A stretch of DNA of 64,000 nt from Taenia hydatigena. Lineage: Eukaryota > Platyhelminthes > Cestoda > Cyclophyllidea > Taeniidae. The notes beneath the pieces are model-generated. The model ran no database searches. It saw only the letters and a program-made list of their open reading frames with translations, and had not been told where the DNA came from. The stretch is taken from NCBI GenBank assembly GCA_036345935.2, contig JADWOT020000001.1, forward strand, positions 8,535,046 to 8,599,045, written 5' to 3'. Positions 1-12,561 of this stretch are shown piece by piece (the first letter of the stretch is position 1; the number at the start of each line of letters is the position of its first letter). Made by a program: the position numbers and the translations under genes.

Positions 1-2941
1 CACTATGAACACTTTCCTTACTTCCAAATGTGTCATTAAGAAAGCAAGTGGTTTTAATACGCCCGTGCACTATGAGTTGGTTCTTGTCTCATTTGTTGCT
101 GCAGTACATGAAATGCCAATTTGGAGTAGGCAGTTCTGACGCTCTTCTACTTCACGGTTCGCTGCCTCTATGCCTTGCTGAATTGTATAGCAGCCTGTCT
201 GTGGAAGAATAGTGCAGGTTAAACAATGTCAGATTTGAGTCAAAGCAAACGCACCATTTGCAAATGAAAAGTGGTCAACCTAATCAGTGCTTTGCTAGGA
301 GGTCTACATGATCTATACGGAGGAAGGAAACACGCCATTGCCGCGTCCAGGCGAATGTTTTTGTCAACAAAGATATTCCCAGATGTCACTTATAAAATGT
401 TGATACCACTGTCAAACAAAGGTTGTGAGATTTTCTTCGGCCAACTGTAACATTGTGATAAGGCGAGTTCAATCATCCTTGTTGCTGTGGCTCCGAAGAC
501 AGACTTAATAAGCAGCCTTCATTTTTCAACGTGCCATTCAGATAAATCCGCAGAGTTTAAAATGGAAACAAAACATTGCTATAATTTGTGGAGTTAACTT
601 TCCACTTAATGACTGTTGCTGCGATACTTGAGGCAGGAGAGAAAGAGACAGCTGCTTCTCCCTAAAATGCACGCAAATGCTCCCAATTTCACGACGGAAT
701 GTAAAATGTTCTATTCCCAATCCTTAGCTTGAACAAGTGCATAATAGCGAATCACAACTTATGTACTTACTGCATCAAAATACATCAAAAATACTTCCAA
801 CTTCTGGGTCAACTAAACCAGTCGCAGTGCATGGCATCTAAATGCACGTACCTGCATGATTCGCTTCAAAGAGGCACTATAACCAATGATGTTATTTAAG
901 GTGGCGGAAGAAGACGAAACAATCAGAGATTACAAGTAACGATTTGAATACGAGTAGTTTGCCTCCTGTTTGCGTCGAATTGGGCTGCATTTACTTATCA
1001 ACATTCGCTTTGTTGAGGAAACGCACACACGAGGGGTGATTTGGCTTCGATTCATTGGCGCATGAGAGGAAATGATGAATGCCACTATTTCAAAGCGAAC
1101 TTGGCTAATTTGGTCAAATTACTTGTGCCATGAACCCAAGACCAATTGACAGTTCCGCCTTGAAAGAAGCTGGCTAGGATAATCAGAGAACGCAGTGTCA
1201 GGAACCCTAAAGAAGGGCGCTTGTGATACGAGTGATGCAGTCACTGGTTTGCAACTGCATCAGATGGTGAGCGGTAATAGTTGCAGGAGTTAGGCAGATG
1301 GATTCCGTATGCTGACCATGAAATTACGAACAACAAATAAAAAGCTGCGCAATTCATTAACATGTTCTGCGACTCTTTTACGTTATTTGCTAGCAGAAGT
1401 GCTTGTGGTATAAGTTGGCTTTCATAATCATATTGCTCATTACGTCACCAACACCGATATACTTGTTGCTTATGCGATGTGCACCCAAAAGATACATTAC
1501 ACTTCATCTTCATTTGCCTACGCCTACCTGGATTTCAAAGCGCTGCTAACAAAACTAACACTTGAGAATTCCCTGTCGAACGCGATCTGCACGATGCAAC
1601 TGGTGAGTACAGGTGCGAAGCTGTATTTGGCTAGTCAAAATGAGGCGAGTTCCAACAAATCAATGGCGGTCTAAGCTATCTGTCTCTTTGTTATGCAGAT
1701 GTTCATGAGGAAAATGAGCGATCAGTAAGGAAATTGCAGCATTTATTTGACAAGGAGTTATTCACATAATATGACGTGGTTTTAAGGCGCAAATAGTGGT
1801 TGTTTAATAAGATTCATTCCATGAGTGCTAGTTCGGTACATTTTAGTATTATTGATCATTTGGGCAAAAATTCCATTCATTCACCACCATATTTAGGTGA
1901 CTGACACTCAGATGATGAAATTATGGAAAGGAAGTACAAACTGACGCCTAATCAGTTTTCGAATATTTCGATTTCTGTCTTGGACTCTTCCTCCTCCTCT
2001 TGCTGTGACTCCAAGGCATGCACCATCCAGCATCGTGATGACAGTTGTTTGTCCAAATAATCGCTGCAGCTTTGGCAACCATTCAATCTAAATTCGATGC
2101 AACATCCACGTAGGCTAGCAATTCAGCTATGGACGAAGTGTGAAAGGGAACGGAAAGTTATGCGAATGGTTGGTAATTATAAGTTGTCAACCATGGCGTT
2201 AATTGTCCAAAGGACTGCTTGAGTTGCCATGTCTCACTAGCTGCCACTGATACCCGATGCGACCTCTTAAGGCCGTCGTATCAGCGTCAGAGTAATGGTC
2301 ACTTCTCTTGTAGACATGAGCAATCATTGACCCTGTACCAGGCCTCTTTCATCCCTCTAGCCGGTACTTTTCAAAAAGTAGGCAAATTTAAGATACTTTA
2401 TGTTGGTTTAGTGGGGCACTTGACTTTTGTAGTTAAAATGAACTCCCTAGCTTCCCACTAAGCAATATTTTTTTGATGTGAGTGTCACGCGATTTTGGTA
2501 GTACAGTCTCACAGAAATGCAGTGATCTTAGGCAAAGGGATGGGCTTGTAATAGTCTGATAATGGAGGGTCTTGCTGACACAGGCTGGATTACTCTTGAG
2601 CTCCTAAGTAGAGTAACTGAAGAGAGACCGTAAAATTGGGAATCCGAGTGCTCTGACGTAGGCGTGTGGACAATTTACGAACTTCCACACTTGCAGAATA
2701 TAGTAAGCAGATACTGTTATCGTATTCCATATCACTCCACATGGCAAATCATAGCAAGCTGAGCTTCAAGTTTGCTTGTTTTACTAATGTGACCGATTAC
2801 GACTGTTGGTCATTAGTCGTAAAGCTCACCAGACCTCAACGGATATTCTCTCATTTGAGCAGCATTTAAGGAGCACAAGGTTAGCCAACGCAAGGTAAAT
2901 TGGCACATCGTAAGTATGCTTAGGCGCGTTGAGTTCTCCTC
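1..2941. other. Unassigned sequence
   Basis: I see no supported gene here. The open frames are all below about 80 codons, lack credible domain sequence and are not flanked by paired splice sites that keep a frame. No similarity to the repeat blocks elsewhere in the window was noticed. Confidence 0.5.
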
Positions 2942-3541
2942 CTACTCCACACGACTTTGAGACAGGGCCCAGCGTACTATCTCCACAAAGTTGATCATCG
3001 AATTGCTTTGCCGCCTGTTACACCAACTGCGCCAGTTTTGAGGTAGCCTGAAGAAAGGGCGAAAGCAGATACCGCCCCAGAGCTCAAAAGTCCTCTCCAT
3101 GCAGTCAAAATTCGGATAGGGATCCGACATTTTCCACACCGCGTTAGTCAACACAAATGTCTGACTTTGCGTAAGGATATCCTCTAGCGCGTTTAGGTGT
3201 TCACACTCCCGACGTTCGAAATCCAGACAATCAAGATATAAAATGACACAGTCATAATCGCTCAGCTGCATCCTTTGCCCCGCTGCTTCAACTCCTTCCC
3301 ACCACTCACACGTGTCCAGCAGAGTAACATCTGCTGTCCCCAGAAACCGATCCCACTGGTCCCAAAAGTATGGAATATCTGACGACACATCCAAGCAGAG
3401 GCGAATGGAAGGAACAGAATGCAACAATGACAAATCACATTTGTATCGTGTGATTTTGAATGGTGGCAGTCTTGTGGTGGTAACTGAAGGCGTCTGACCA
3501 GCCAACTGCAATTGTGTATCAGTGCATGCCAAATTGATCAA
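2942..3541 (-). CDS. Uncharacterised 199-codon open frame, probable terminal exon
   Basis: This is the longest N-free open frame in the window, and its composition is protein-like: acidic and aromatic residues such as DIPYFWDQWDRFLGTAD and CVILYLDCLDFERRE, with few low-complexity runs. The frame opens just after an in-frame TAA and has no ATG at its head; the nominal first codon is TTG. The likely beginning is therefore a splice acceptor, for example the AG near 3559, which follows a pyrimidine stretch and leaves the frame open. It ends at a TAG at 2942-2944, so it would be a last exon. I do not recognise the family. Upstream exons on the minus strand above 3600 could not be found. It has no second copy among the repeats here, which argues against mobile origin. 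It could still be a decayed or chance frame, although the length makes chance less likely. Confidence 0.45.
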   Translation of the reverse strand: MINLACTDTQLQLAGQTPSVTTTRLPPFKITRYKCDLSLLHSVPSIRLCLDVSSDIPYFWDQWDRFLGTADVTLLDTCEWWEGVEAAGQRMQLSDYDCVILYLDCLDFERRECEHLNALEDILTQSQTFVLTNAVWKMSDPYPNFDCMERTFELWGGICFRPFFRLPQNWRSWCNRRQSNSMINFVEIVRWALSQSRVE

Positions 3542-3559
3542 AGGCGCAGGTTGTCTCTT

Positions 3560-6500
3560 TTAGCACACGTGTGTGAAGGAAAATGTTCAAAGTGGTGGCA
3601 GTAGTGGGAATGCAGTCATGAAATAACGGGAAGTACACCGAAGTCAATGTGCTGAGCATCGTGGCAGGTGTGTGTGTGCACATCGTGACGATGTGCTTTG
3701 CGATTCAATGCAAATCGGCATGACATGTCATGGGTGGGGAGAATTTGAATAATTATTTGTCGAATGACAGACCGCAAAGCAGGGGATGGAGAGGTTAGGC
3801 TATTTGGAGTTCGCTTTGCATGAATTCCGTAATTATTGCTGCCAGCTCGCCATTCTGTGTTGCTGCCCACTGCCGTCTCCTTCTCAATCCAGAGGAAGAT
3901 GGAGAGATTCGTAGACACATTCAATGGTAGATTCAGCCGGCATCGAGGTAAACATTCAACACTTCCCCATGGTGAAACATAATGGATAAGCTAATGATGA
4001 AAAGTGACTTGAGGAAAATGGAGTGAAATTAACAACTCGCTTGTGTGCCAAGGGCCAAATTCAATGCTACTCCGAGATCCTCACTCAAAATGGGCAACTA
4101 AATGGAAATGTTGCACCCACGAAGGCGCACTAAATGTCAGAACATCCGTCGCACTCGACCCTTACACCTCGCGAAGTCCCGTAATTTCAGCCTCCTACCT
4201 AAAGGAGAATGAATGAATGAATGACCCGGCTCCCATCCGAACACAGCTGCCTCCAATGTGGACGCTTTGGGCCACAATATGCGATGGTGTAATTAGTTGG
4301 AGCAGTAAACATTCACTCCACCCACATGGGTATGATTGCAAGTTTTCTAGAACGAAGGGCAAAACAGTTGCAATGAGTCAAATGGAATGAGGCTTCTTTG
4401 ACAGCAGGAATACTACAGCATCAAACGAAGCTCTCATGCATGAATTTGGACTGAGCATAATGTCTCAGATATTTGAAGGCGAGTAATCACCATTGGTGGT
4501 GATCAGAAGTCATGTCTGGCCTCAGTTTTGGTATTCAAGACGTGAAAGCGTAGCGTAACATCAAGAAGTTACATAGTCAAGTTGCAATGCCGCAGATCAA
4601 GGGCGCAATCAAAACTAGGCGACGAACAAAGGCGCAATGTGTAGATATCGAGGTGAAATCAGTCCAATCCCTCCCCCGACGTGCATTCTATTTAACCTTC
4701 GACGTTTCTGCCAAGCAGACTATCCATACGCACATCCATCTGTAATGGCAAACTTAAGGTGCCCTGATTCATCTCCGCTCATTTCCTTGCTTTTATTACT
4801 CTACATTCGTTCTCCCTCTACACATCTTACAGCACATTTCATTTATCTCATTTCCTGTCACACACGATGGAAGGCAATGGCCTAATTGCAGGATCTTAAA
4901 CCATTTTCCTAAATTGACACTAAAATTACGCTTTTTCTTGACAGTTTAAGGGCGATGCATCCCTGCATCGTTTGTTCAGGCTGAAGGTGGATGAATTTAT
5001 CATGACGGTTTTCCACTGCACAACTTCAACGCAATAATCTTTGAGTCTGGCTAAGCCAGTGAAGCGGTCGGCTACCTTCTTCAGACCTTTGGCCTGTTTC
5101 TACTCACAATGCGTCTGAATCAGTTTTCTATCATATAAAAGCAAATGCCACCAAAGCGTTCTCCGAGGGTCTATTCAACACCAAGTTCACATCAGCACAG
5201 ACCTGCAATTCACATCCCAGCAGTCATTACGAATGAGGAAGATACTCTGCAACTTAAAGTACCACACATGCAATTAGCTAAAAGCTATCTCACAGATGCG
5301 CCTCAACTGTTCAGGTGCCATACACTCACACGCAGACGAAAAGTAATGTCCATTGTATTCCGAACCGCATTGAATGGCATTTTTCTTAACATTTGCATAA
5401 CAAAATCAACCGATATTCTCGCATTCATTAGAAATGTTTACAAACATATCGCCGATCTGAAGCCTTTGTTGAACCGTTTGCAAAACGCAGCTTTGAGCCA
5501 GAACCTAAAGATGTGGCTAACATGACCATTCTATTTGAGGTCATGGGGGGAGAGGAACCAGTTTATAATGGCCTCAGCCTGTGTCCGCCTCTTTTGTCAG
5601 CCTATACATGGACATGCCATCACGATTAAAAGGAACAAACTGTCCGACAAGGATGATGTTCCTTCGACCACTGATAGCATTTTTAGATTAAAAAATAAGA
5701 TACCACTCGAATACCATGGAAACCTAAAATTACAATTTGCATGCCCATTTCTCAATTGATCAACGCTTTGAAACGAGGATCTATCCGGTCAATTCAGCAT
5801 AGCTTATAACTGAAAATATTGTTATGCACCAAGTTTGAGCGTCCGTGGGTGTCAGTGTTATTGTTAAGGGAAGGTTGGCAATTGGGCAGGGCCATGGGAA
5901 ACCCCACAATGGCACGTCACGCCTAACACTGGACGAAGTCTACAAAACCCTTCTCTCACAACTGTGGAAAAGGACCGAATGGGCAACTCTGGGCCGTGCG
6001 TGTAGGTTAGTCAACTTTCGACGAGTCAATGAGTCTGGTGAAGCCATTCAAAATTGAGACCAATCCTCCCGCTAAATAGAATTACTGCTTTAGTTTTCAT
6101 CAAACTTGCACACACAGAAGAGGAACAGAGTACCATCGTTTCGCATTCCCTGTTTGGTTGAACCAAATGGGAAAGAACTGGCTGTAGTTGAATGCAATAG
6201 GCATTGGCTTTGACAAACCGGTTCTTTGTATTTTGGACAATAGTAAAACACCTATGCAACCTCACTGTCGTCCCTTCAGTTCAAGAATAGTATCAAATTA
6301 CCATCAAACCTACCTAGTTCATTAGAAGCCAGCAAGAGAGCTTGAATTCGAAATGCGTCCAAATTTGAAATAGGATATCATTATTTTCGGGTAGTTTCGT
6401 TTGCATTCACCAAGAAGCAGAAGAGAGGCGTCTGTGTTACTCACAGGACCATCTTCTGAGCTATGACTGACGCCATGAGGTAACCAGATGACCTATGGGA

Positions 6501-8705
6501 GCAGCTTACCCTTGTTATACATTGATTTTGGCGGACAGATCTGACAGCTACTCAGATGCACATCGAATGTTTTTCAGGTGGAAGTGTACCATCTGGTGAA
6601 AGAATTGGCTAAAGGCTGGATCATGAATCCACCGATGTCACCGCGGATCTTACCTGCTTGGCCTGCACCCAAGTTGGTGGTTCCCATTATGAATTCTTTG
6701 AGTAGAGCCAGGAGTCCTGTGATGGGCAATGTGATGATTTATTTTAATGTGAATAGCCGCTGATTTTCCTTCCATAGTGTGATCAGGATAAATGTACGTG
6801 CAAATCAATGTTAGACAGATTGATGCGGCGCTGCTCACAAATGACGTTGTGGATCGTCTGAAGGTAACACTCTGTAGAGCTCCAAGTGCGTCCGCATCTC
6901 TGACATAAATATAGAAGTATAAAGGAAACACGCCTTGCACCTCAAACTTACTTTCGATTTCAAGGGTCAAACTCTATTAGAGAGGGATTATAAACTGCCT
7001 ATTACAGTAGGTATGCCTGATATCAGAATAAAGGTACCTGAGTTGATGAACCTTACATGTACCTACCACTTTAGATAGCTCTATTTACGATGAGCCAAAA
7101 TTTCGGCCTATTCTGCTGAGCACAGCAAAACGCATTCCATTTTGTAAACAAAACGATAAGACCACATTGCTTCAAATAAACGAATAGGAAAATTGTTATT
7201 TGCCATCCAAATTCGCTATCATCGAAAACTTACTCTCGAATCAGGCAGATGGGGAAAGTGTAGAGGCAAAGATAAACGGCTTAAAATGCTTTTGTTCCGA
7301 GACAAATCTTCAGCTCCGGCCAAGTCAGGACTGCAAATGCATGCTACTGTGCGAGTCGAGGAGATAAGAGTGCCTTACTTGCCCTTGTGACGGAAGACTC
7401 TAGTATGGGAAGACATTCGAACGGCGTTAGCGCTTTGGCAGTGGCCATACAAGTGTCTGTTGAAAATGGCACCCTCCTCGGTGCCTCCGGTTCGACCATC
7501 ACAACAACCATTCCCATCCACCTTTCATCAGGAGATTGACAAATCCACTCAAGTGGAAAAATGCATAACGCAGGAAAGGTGATAAAAGTTGGGTGCCACA
7601 AAAGCATGGGATTTTTTGTGCAGACAGCCAAACACTCTGCACAAGACAGGGCTGGACTCAGCACTTCCCTTCCAATCAACTTCTACACCATTTGTTTGCA
7701 CACACTCCACAAAATACTCACAAAGTAAACCAGCAAACGCTACTCAAGTTGCAGTTAACCTCTGATACCAGAAGCAATGTCTAGACAGACTAGGCGTCGT
7801 CTGTTTGACAGAAATGTTCATCACCACACCCAACAGCAATGCCTGCTTCACCTAGATAACCACGCTAACTACAGTTAGTTGTCCTAACCAATCAGTCCCT
7901 CCGCCACAAAAACTACAACATGCAAGCGTCCTTCATCAACTTTATTGTTTCGAATGCAAAAGGCATTCCTGCTAGCCATGATTTGGTGGCATGAAACACA
8001 TGCCACGCGCATATGTGCTGCAAAATAAGAATGGTCTTTATAAAAAAACGTTATAAGATCAGCCTCAGAAGGTTCAGTCAATTCGTGAAATTGCAAACGC
8101 ATCGACAAACACCGAATTCCTCAGTGAGAAAGAATAAATTAATCCATTCCGTGCACGAAAGTATCGCCACACTATCGTAAATAGGCACGCAAAATAACTA
8201 GTACATGTGCTCGTAGCCTAACTTTGACTTTGGGAGCTCTCCCAACTTTATTGTAATGACGCCTAATCAGCAGTTCTTCAAGCGCATTCATTCACACTTC
8301 TATTCATTCACTATGAACATGCCCATAGACTAAAATAACCCACTTTTATCACTGCACTGGGCCCAAACAGACAGAGGACCCATTTCTTAACAACCGTTGG
8401 CTTTCAATCATTGGTAAAACCGTCCAACTAAATGAGAAGAGAGGCAAAACCACACAGCACGCGGCAGAATGCACAAGCCAGTCACCCATTTACGACCTAA
8501 ACAACCTTAGTGCCGTCGTTGATTAAATTATGGAAGGTAGCTAAAACCTTTTGGATTAATTAAAAGATGTGCGAAATCATTCGCAATAATTTGGGATTAA
8601 TTGATTTAAGCAGCAGTTTTGTTACATAATACATGCTTAAAGTAAGCTGGAATGCACAGGTAAATGGCAAATAAAAGCACATGCTACTATTTGAATTTGT
8701 GATAC
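3560..8705. other. Unassigned sequence
   Basis: No supported gene was found. A short GAAT-type microsatellite (about four units) lies near 4209-4223. A 126-codon frame starts with ATG at 5145 on the plus strand but shows no recognisable domain. On the minus strand near 6.56-6.72 kb a 62-nt segment is bounded by CACAG and GTAAGA and followed by a possible 45-nt intron, but no reading phase gives a convincing protein. Confidence 0.4.
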
Positions 8706-8860
8706 CCGTAGGCCAGAGGCGAAAGGACAATTCAGAACCTGGTCTTAGAGCAGTGAGATTCCTCTCCAGAGCGCGATGCACCTCCGTCTTTAGCTCTTCT
8801 ATAATATCCCTCTGCATCTTCTCTCTGATCGATAACAAGGATGTCAAAGCATATTCAGCC
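8706..8860 (-). CDS. Candidate internal exon of an unknown gene
   Basis: A 155-nt stretch on the minus strand is preceded by a long pyrimidine tract ending in TATTGGAG and followed by GTATCAC, so it fits the acceptor-exon-donor pattern. The frame that remains open reads as a charged helix-rich peptide, including IREKMQRDIIEELKTEVHRA and then LTALRPGSELSFRLWPT. It enters with two bases of a codon borrowed from the previous exon and leaves after one base. The open frame itself extends on both sides (8560-8907). The family is not recognised and no partner exons were located. It is judged a likely coding exon on amino-acid composition and splice context only. Confidence 0.4.
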
Positions 8861-9099
8861 CTCCAATAGTAAGGGCGGAAAGGGATAAGAGGAGAAGCGT
8901 TTAACAAAATTACTATTACTTTTTGCTGGCAAACCTTACTGCGCTAAGATGATGCATTTATAAGTTATTATTTCTTATTGTCACTTTGTTATTGACAGTT
9001 TATTGTAGGTTGTCCTTTTAAACAATCGCTACCCAAATTCTATGCCTAAGCTAAAAATAGTAGTGTTAGTAGTGTTTCTTGTCTTGCCAAACTACATAA

Positions 9100-9970
9100 A
9101 AATCAGAAGTTTGTTTGCTTTACTGGACGAATCTTGGAGTGATTGGTCTGATTTGTACACGGCTCGCTCAAGTGCTGGTCTTTTTTGGGGTCATTGTTTC
9201 GGACTGAGGAGTCCTATCCGCTGTCAACGGTTGGAAATCTAGCAAGCTTTTAGTACCTTTTTTAGTTTTTGGACTGTTGTTTTTTTTGGCTTTTCATCTG
9301 CTGATTTGCTTTTTTTGTACACATACTTGCTAGAGTAAACGCAAAGGCCTCTTAATGTGACTGTTAAGACGGTTACTTTTCAAATGCAAGGTCTCTTTAC
9401 GTGAATTTTTTGCTGTATAGTGATAAATTACGGCTGTTTTGACAGGTTGTGGGACTGTTTGTTGCTTAACGACGTTGGGATTCGATTAATGGGGAGCAGT
9501 TATAACCTTAGCAAGCGCTTGGCAATTAATTGCCTGGTGTTTTTTTGTGATTAAACACCAATTATATGTATACGCATACATTTATGTTTTTGCTTTCTTT
9601 ATTAGCTTATATGTTTGACCAACCGTTTTCGAAATGGCTGCAGTTGCTGTGAAGACTTTTTGCTTTCTGTTTGCACTGCCTAATCGCGTTGATTTTTTTT
9701 CTGCATAATGCTTCTTGTGATCAAGTAAGATTGTTTTGGCTGTTTTAAGCGGTTTGTTATTTCGGTAAGGGTAAGTTCCGATTAATGCGGTCCAATTTGA
9801 TGAAGGGACTTGTAACTTTGGTAAAGTGAACGCGTTCACTTCTTGCTGTACGACACTTTGAGCGATAAGTTAAGATTGTTTTGGCGAGTTGTAATTAGTT
9901 TGCTCTCTAATGACGGTGGATTTTGTTGAGAGGAGTTTTAACGTTGCTAGGTACGTGGCAACTACTCATT
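9100..9970. repeat. T-rich diverged tandem repeat
   Basis: On the plus strand this stretch is rich in T and G, and similar phrases recur in the same order: a gctgtttt or gcgagttg word, a GATTAATG-like word, then a TTATAACCTT or TTGTAACTTTGG word and a GGCAA-like end. At least three degenerate units can be followed, roughly 9400-9540, 9690-9840 and 9840-9970. The unit is about 140-160 bp and heavily diverged. No coding potential is claimed; open frames on either strand look like by-products of the base bias. Confidence 0.4.
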
Positions 9971-10043
9971 ATTTTCTCGCTAATAGGTATCCATCATATT
10001 TATAAACCTTATTATCCCTTTTCTTTGCCCGTTTTCATGCCAG

Positions 10044-10661
10044 AATAGACGTTGAAGAAGAAGCTGCAGCAGCAGCGAGCGAGAACCTCGCCTTCGCTAT
10101 CACTTCACACATTTCCCAGGTAAGATTGGATTGTGCTTAATGAGTTGTTGGCGCCTTTTTTGGGTGCAGCAATAGAATCGATGTGTGTTCCTGTGTTGGG
10201 TGGGAACGTGCTTTTCTCGTTCACTCGTAGGCCCTTTACCTCACATCGGATGTGTGATGAAAGGTGCGCTATTTTTATTACTACGATATGCGTGTTATTG
10301 GAGCAGCACATAGGGATGGCGGAGGACTGGGGGTGGGACCAGGGTCATTTGCTGTGTTGATGTGATCTTCGCTGCGAAAGATGTTGTGTAGAGGGCAGCA
10401 GTGGCAGGAGCGGAGGAAGACGGAGTGGCTGGTGGGAAGCTTTGGCATCACTACGCAGACTGTACTTTGTAGCGGTCTTAAATGTTTGCGTGTTAAGGTG
10501 TTTTCTTTTTTTCCTATCAGTAGTTATATTTGTGGGTGTTGGCCTTGCGGCTCTTTGGACCCTCACACATCGGTCTTTACATTGTTTGGTTTCTTCCTTT
10601 TCAGATGCTTCAAACTTACTCTGGTGGTGATGAAGTAACATTTGATGAGTGTGTGGAATAG
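10044..10661 (+). CDS. 3' end of an unknown gene: two exons
   Basis: Two exons join in phase. Exon one is 10044-10119 (76 nt); it follows TTTTCATGCCAG and ends at CAG before GTAAGATTGG. Its open frame gives IDVEEEAAAAASENLAF and then AITSHISQ. Exon two is 10605-10661 (57 nt); it follows a strong pyrimidine tract ending in TTTTCAG and reads MLQTYSGGDEVTFDECVE before TAG. Both sides of the 485-nt intron are phase 0. The product would end in an acidic tail after an alanine-rich helix. I do not recognise the family. Upstream exons would lie in or before the T-rich repeat and were not found. The ATG that opens the last exon could also be an alternative start, but the splice acceptor directly before it favours an internal methionine. 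Confidence 0.45.
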
Positions 10662-11470
10662 TAGACAATGCAGGATGTTGGAGTCATTCGCGGCGGCGGC
10701 GGTGGCGTCTCCATCTCGGTTGTGTGATGTGGATGTCGGCAGGCATGAACGACACGGACTACTACTGCTATTATGTCTCCATCTCTTTGTCTTCGCCAGG
10801 CGTGGATGGTTGGGTGGGTGGCGGAGAGGGGAAAGGCTAGGGGGCTCTGCCGTAGGTGTGTGAAAGAATGAAGGAGACGTTCTTTTACGACGACGAGTGA
10901 AAGCGCTACGGACCAGGGCTCACTGGTGGCAACTGCCGTATATTTTGCTTCCGCAGGTACGGAAATGTTTTTGGTGTTGGAGGGTGGCAGTTAATCTGTT
11001 GCTGACTGTATAGGCGATGAGTAGTGGTGCATCATCTCAGAGGAAGTAAGCAAGTGGGTAGGTCTCCACTGCTGAGTGTGTTGGGCGCGAATTGTTGGAG
11101 GAGTGTCTTGCTGCTTTCACTGCTACTGCGACTTAGACTTAAGAGTGAGAAGGGGTTGAAAAGGAGTGATCTGGTGGGCGGGGAGAGGAGGAAGTGAGGA
11201 GGTTGGGCGGCGTTTGGGGAGGGAAGTTGACGTGGCTTCCATCCCCTCTGTCCGACTAATTACCGGCGGGGGCATGTGTGCCATGTAGGCGGCTGGGGGG
11301 ATGGCTGCGATCTACCGCATGAGTGAATTGTATCCCAAAAACGTAAAAAAATCTTGGAGGAAAAGACAAAAAAGTGTTTTGCAGCCTTAAAGTACTGGTA
11401 GTGCGCTTACATTCACGTGCATTACAACCGTCATGCCAGATCACTGCCTTTTTCCAACAAGTTTGCAACT
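10662..11470 (+). other. G/T-rich stretch downstream of the 10-kb gene end
   Basis: The plus strand is enriched in G and T, with a GGC-type run near 10691-10705 and several GGTGGG and GGGGAGAGG motifs between 10.8 and 11.25 kb. It may hold the 3' untranslated part of the preceding gene. No clear AATAAA signal or further exon was seen. Confidence 0.3.
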
Positions 11471-11471
11471 A

Positions 11472-12512
11472 CCTTGCCAATAATTGTATGCACATGTTGG
11501 ACACAGTGAAGGAAGTTGGGTGATTTTCTGCATACTTGTGCCGGATGGTTGAACTCCATCGATGGTGTGGCAGTGAGCAGCTCACACAGGTGCCACTTAC
11601 AACAAGTTAGTAGCACCTTGACGTCATTTCACTCTTTCAGGGTGGTAGCTTTTCCTCCAAATCGTGTAATAAATCGGCACTAATGACGATACTTTAAGTG
11701 TTGTTTTTTAAATCCAACTCGTTTCTTTTTATGGAAAATTAATGCATTAGTCTAAGCAAAGGTTGTCGCCATGTTGAAACTCACTGAACAGAACATTATG
11801 GCCAAGCAAGGCTGACTGGGTTGCATTCAACCACAAAGGACTATAACGTGGCTGCATAATCGACTAGTCGCACAAATGACATTTTTCATTGCTCTCAGTA
11901 GAACAGTGAAATTACTTCGGTGACCGGGGAGAAGTGGAGTGAAATTAGGCTGCGCATCAAAAAATACAATACTGGGAACTGTTTTGTGACTGCCATTTAT
12001 CAAGTGCAGAGCTGTTGGTGTGACTCACCTCAATGAGAAGGTAACACACTTCAATGGCAGCACTCGAGTAATCTCTGCTTTGTGAAAATTGTGGGGAGTA
12101 CACCCACTATTGCTTTTTAATCGCGGATGTAGTTAAAAATGTTAAAATGTGAATTTTGTCGAAGCTAAGCACGCCCAACGAGGCTGATGGTTGAATTCGT
12201 TGCTTAGGTCGTTCTGTACGATCTCGTGGATGACTTGTCCAAGATTCGAAAGGTGCGACTTTGTGGCTCCGAGCAAGTAAATTGTTTGGGAGATTGCGCT
12301 TTGGTTTTATGTTAGTGCGAATAGGCGTATTGGGCGTTGGATGCTTTGGCCAATGGCCAGTGGTCCAGTAGGGTCGCTCTTTGCATGGGTTGATTGAGTT
12401 CACTCAAAAGAGGTCACTCATCACTAAGAGTTCCAGATCCTTCTTCAAGACGTGCTTGGGAGTTGGTTACAAAGAGGTACCTTCTTCAATTGTGACCGAA
12501 AATGTCGGCAAC
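11472..12512 (+). repeat. Repeat block A, copy 1 (inverted partner at 29.40-30.47 kb)
   Basis: About 1.04 kb matches the reverse complement of 29400-30470 over its whole length, with scattered substitutions and small indels and about 90% identity where inspected. A plus-strand frame around 12270-12500 is kept in both copies (for example FGRLRFGFMLVRIGVL and FFKTCLGVGYKEV). The antisense frame is kept too, so conservation alone does not show which strand, if any, was coding. The block stops abruptly near 12512, next to block B. Confidence 0.85.
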
Positions 12513-12561
12513 AAATATCCTAAAGCATGCAATGAGCAGCGGAAACCTAGACCATCCCATG

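Noticed and set aside
4209..4330. 5S rRNA-like words near the GAAT microsatellite
   Set aside because: The resemblance is limited to a short CCCATCCGAAC word, with no conserved internal promoter boxes.
5145..5525. 126-codon plus-strand frame with an ATG
   Set aside because: The length is within what chance can give in 64 kb, the sequence shows no domain, and no poly(A) or splice context supports it.
6560..6763. Possible exon on either strand with good splice borders
   Set aside because: Reading both strands gives protein-like words, but no phase joins the 62-nt segment to the next one without a stop or an arbitrary choice, and no family is recognised.
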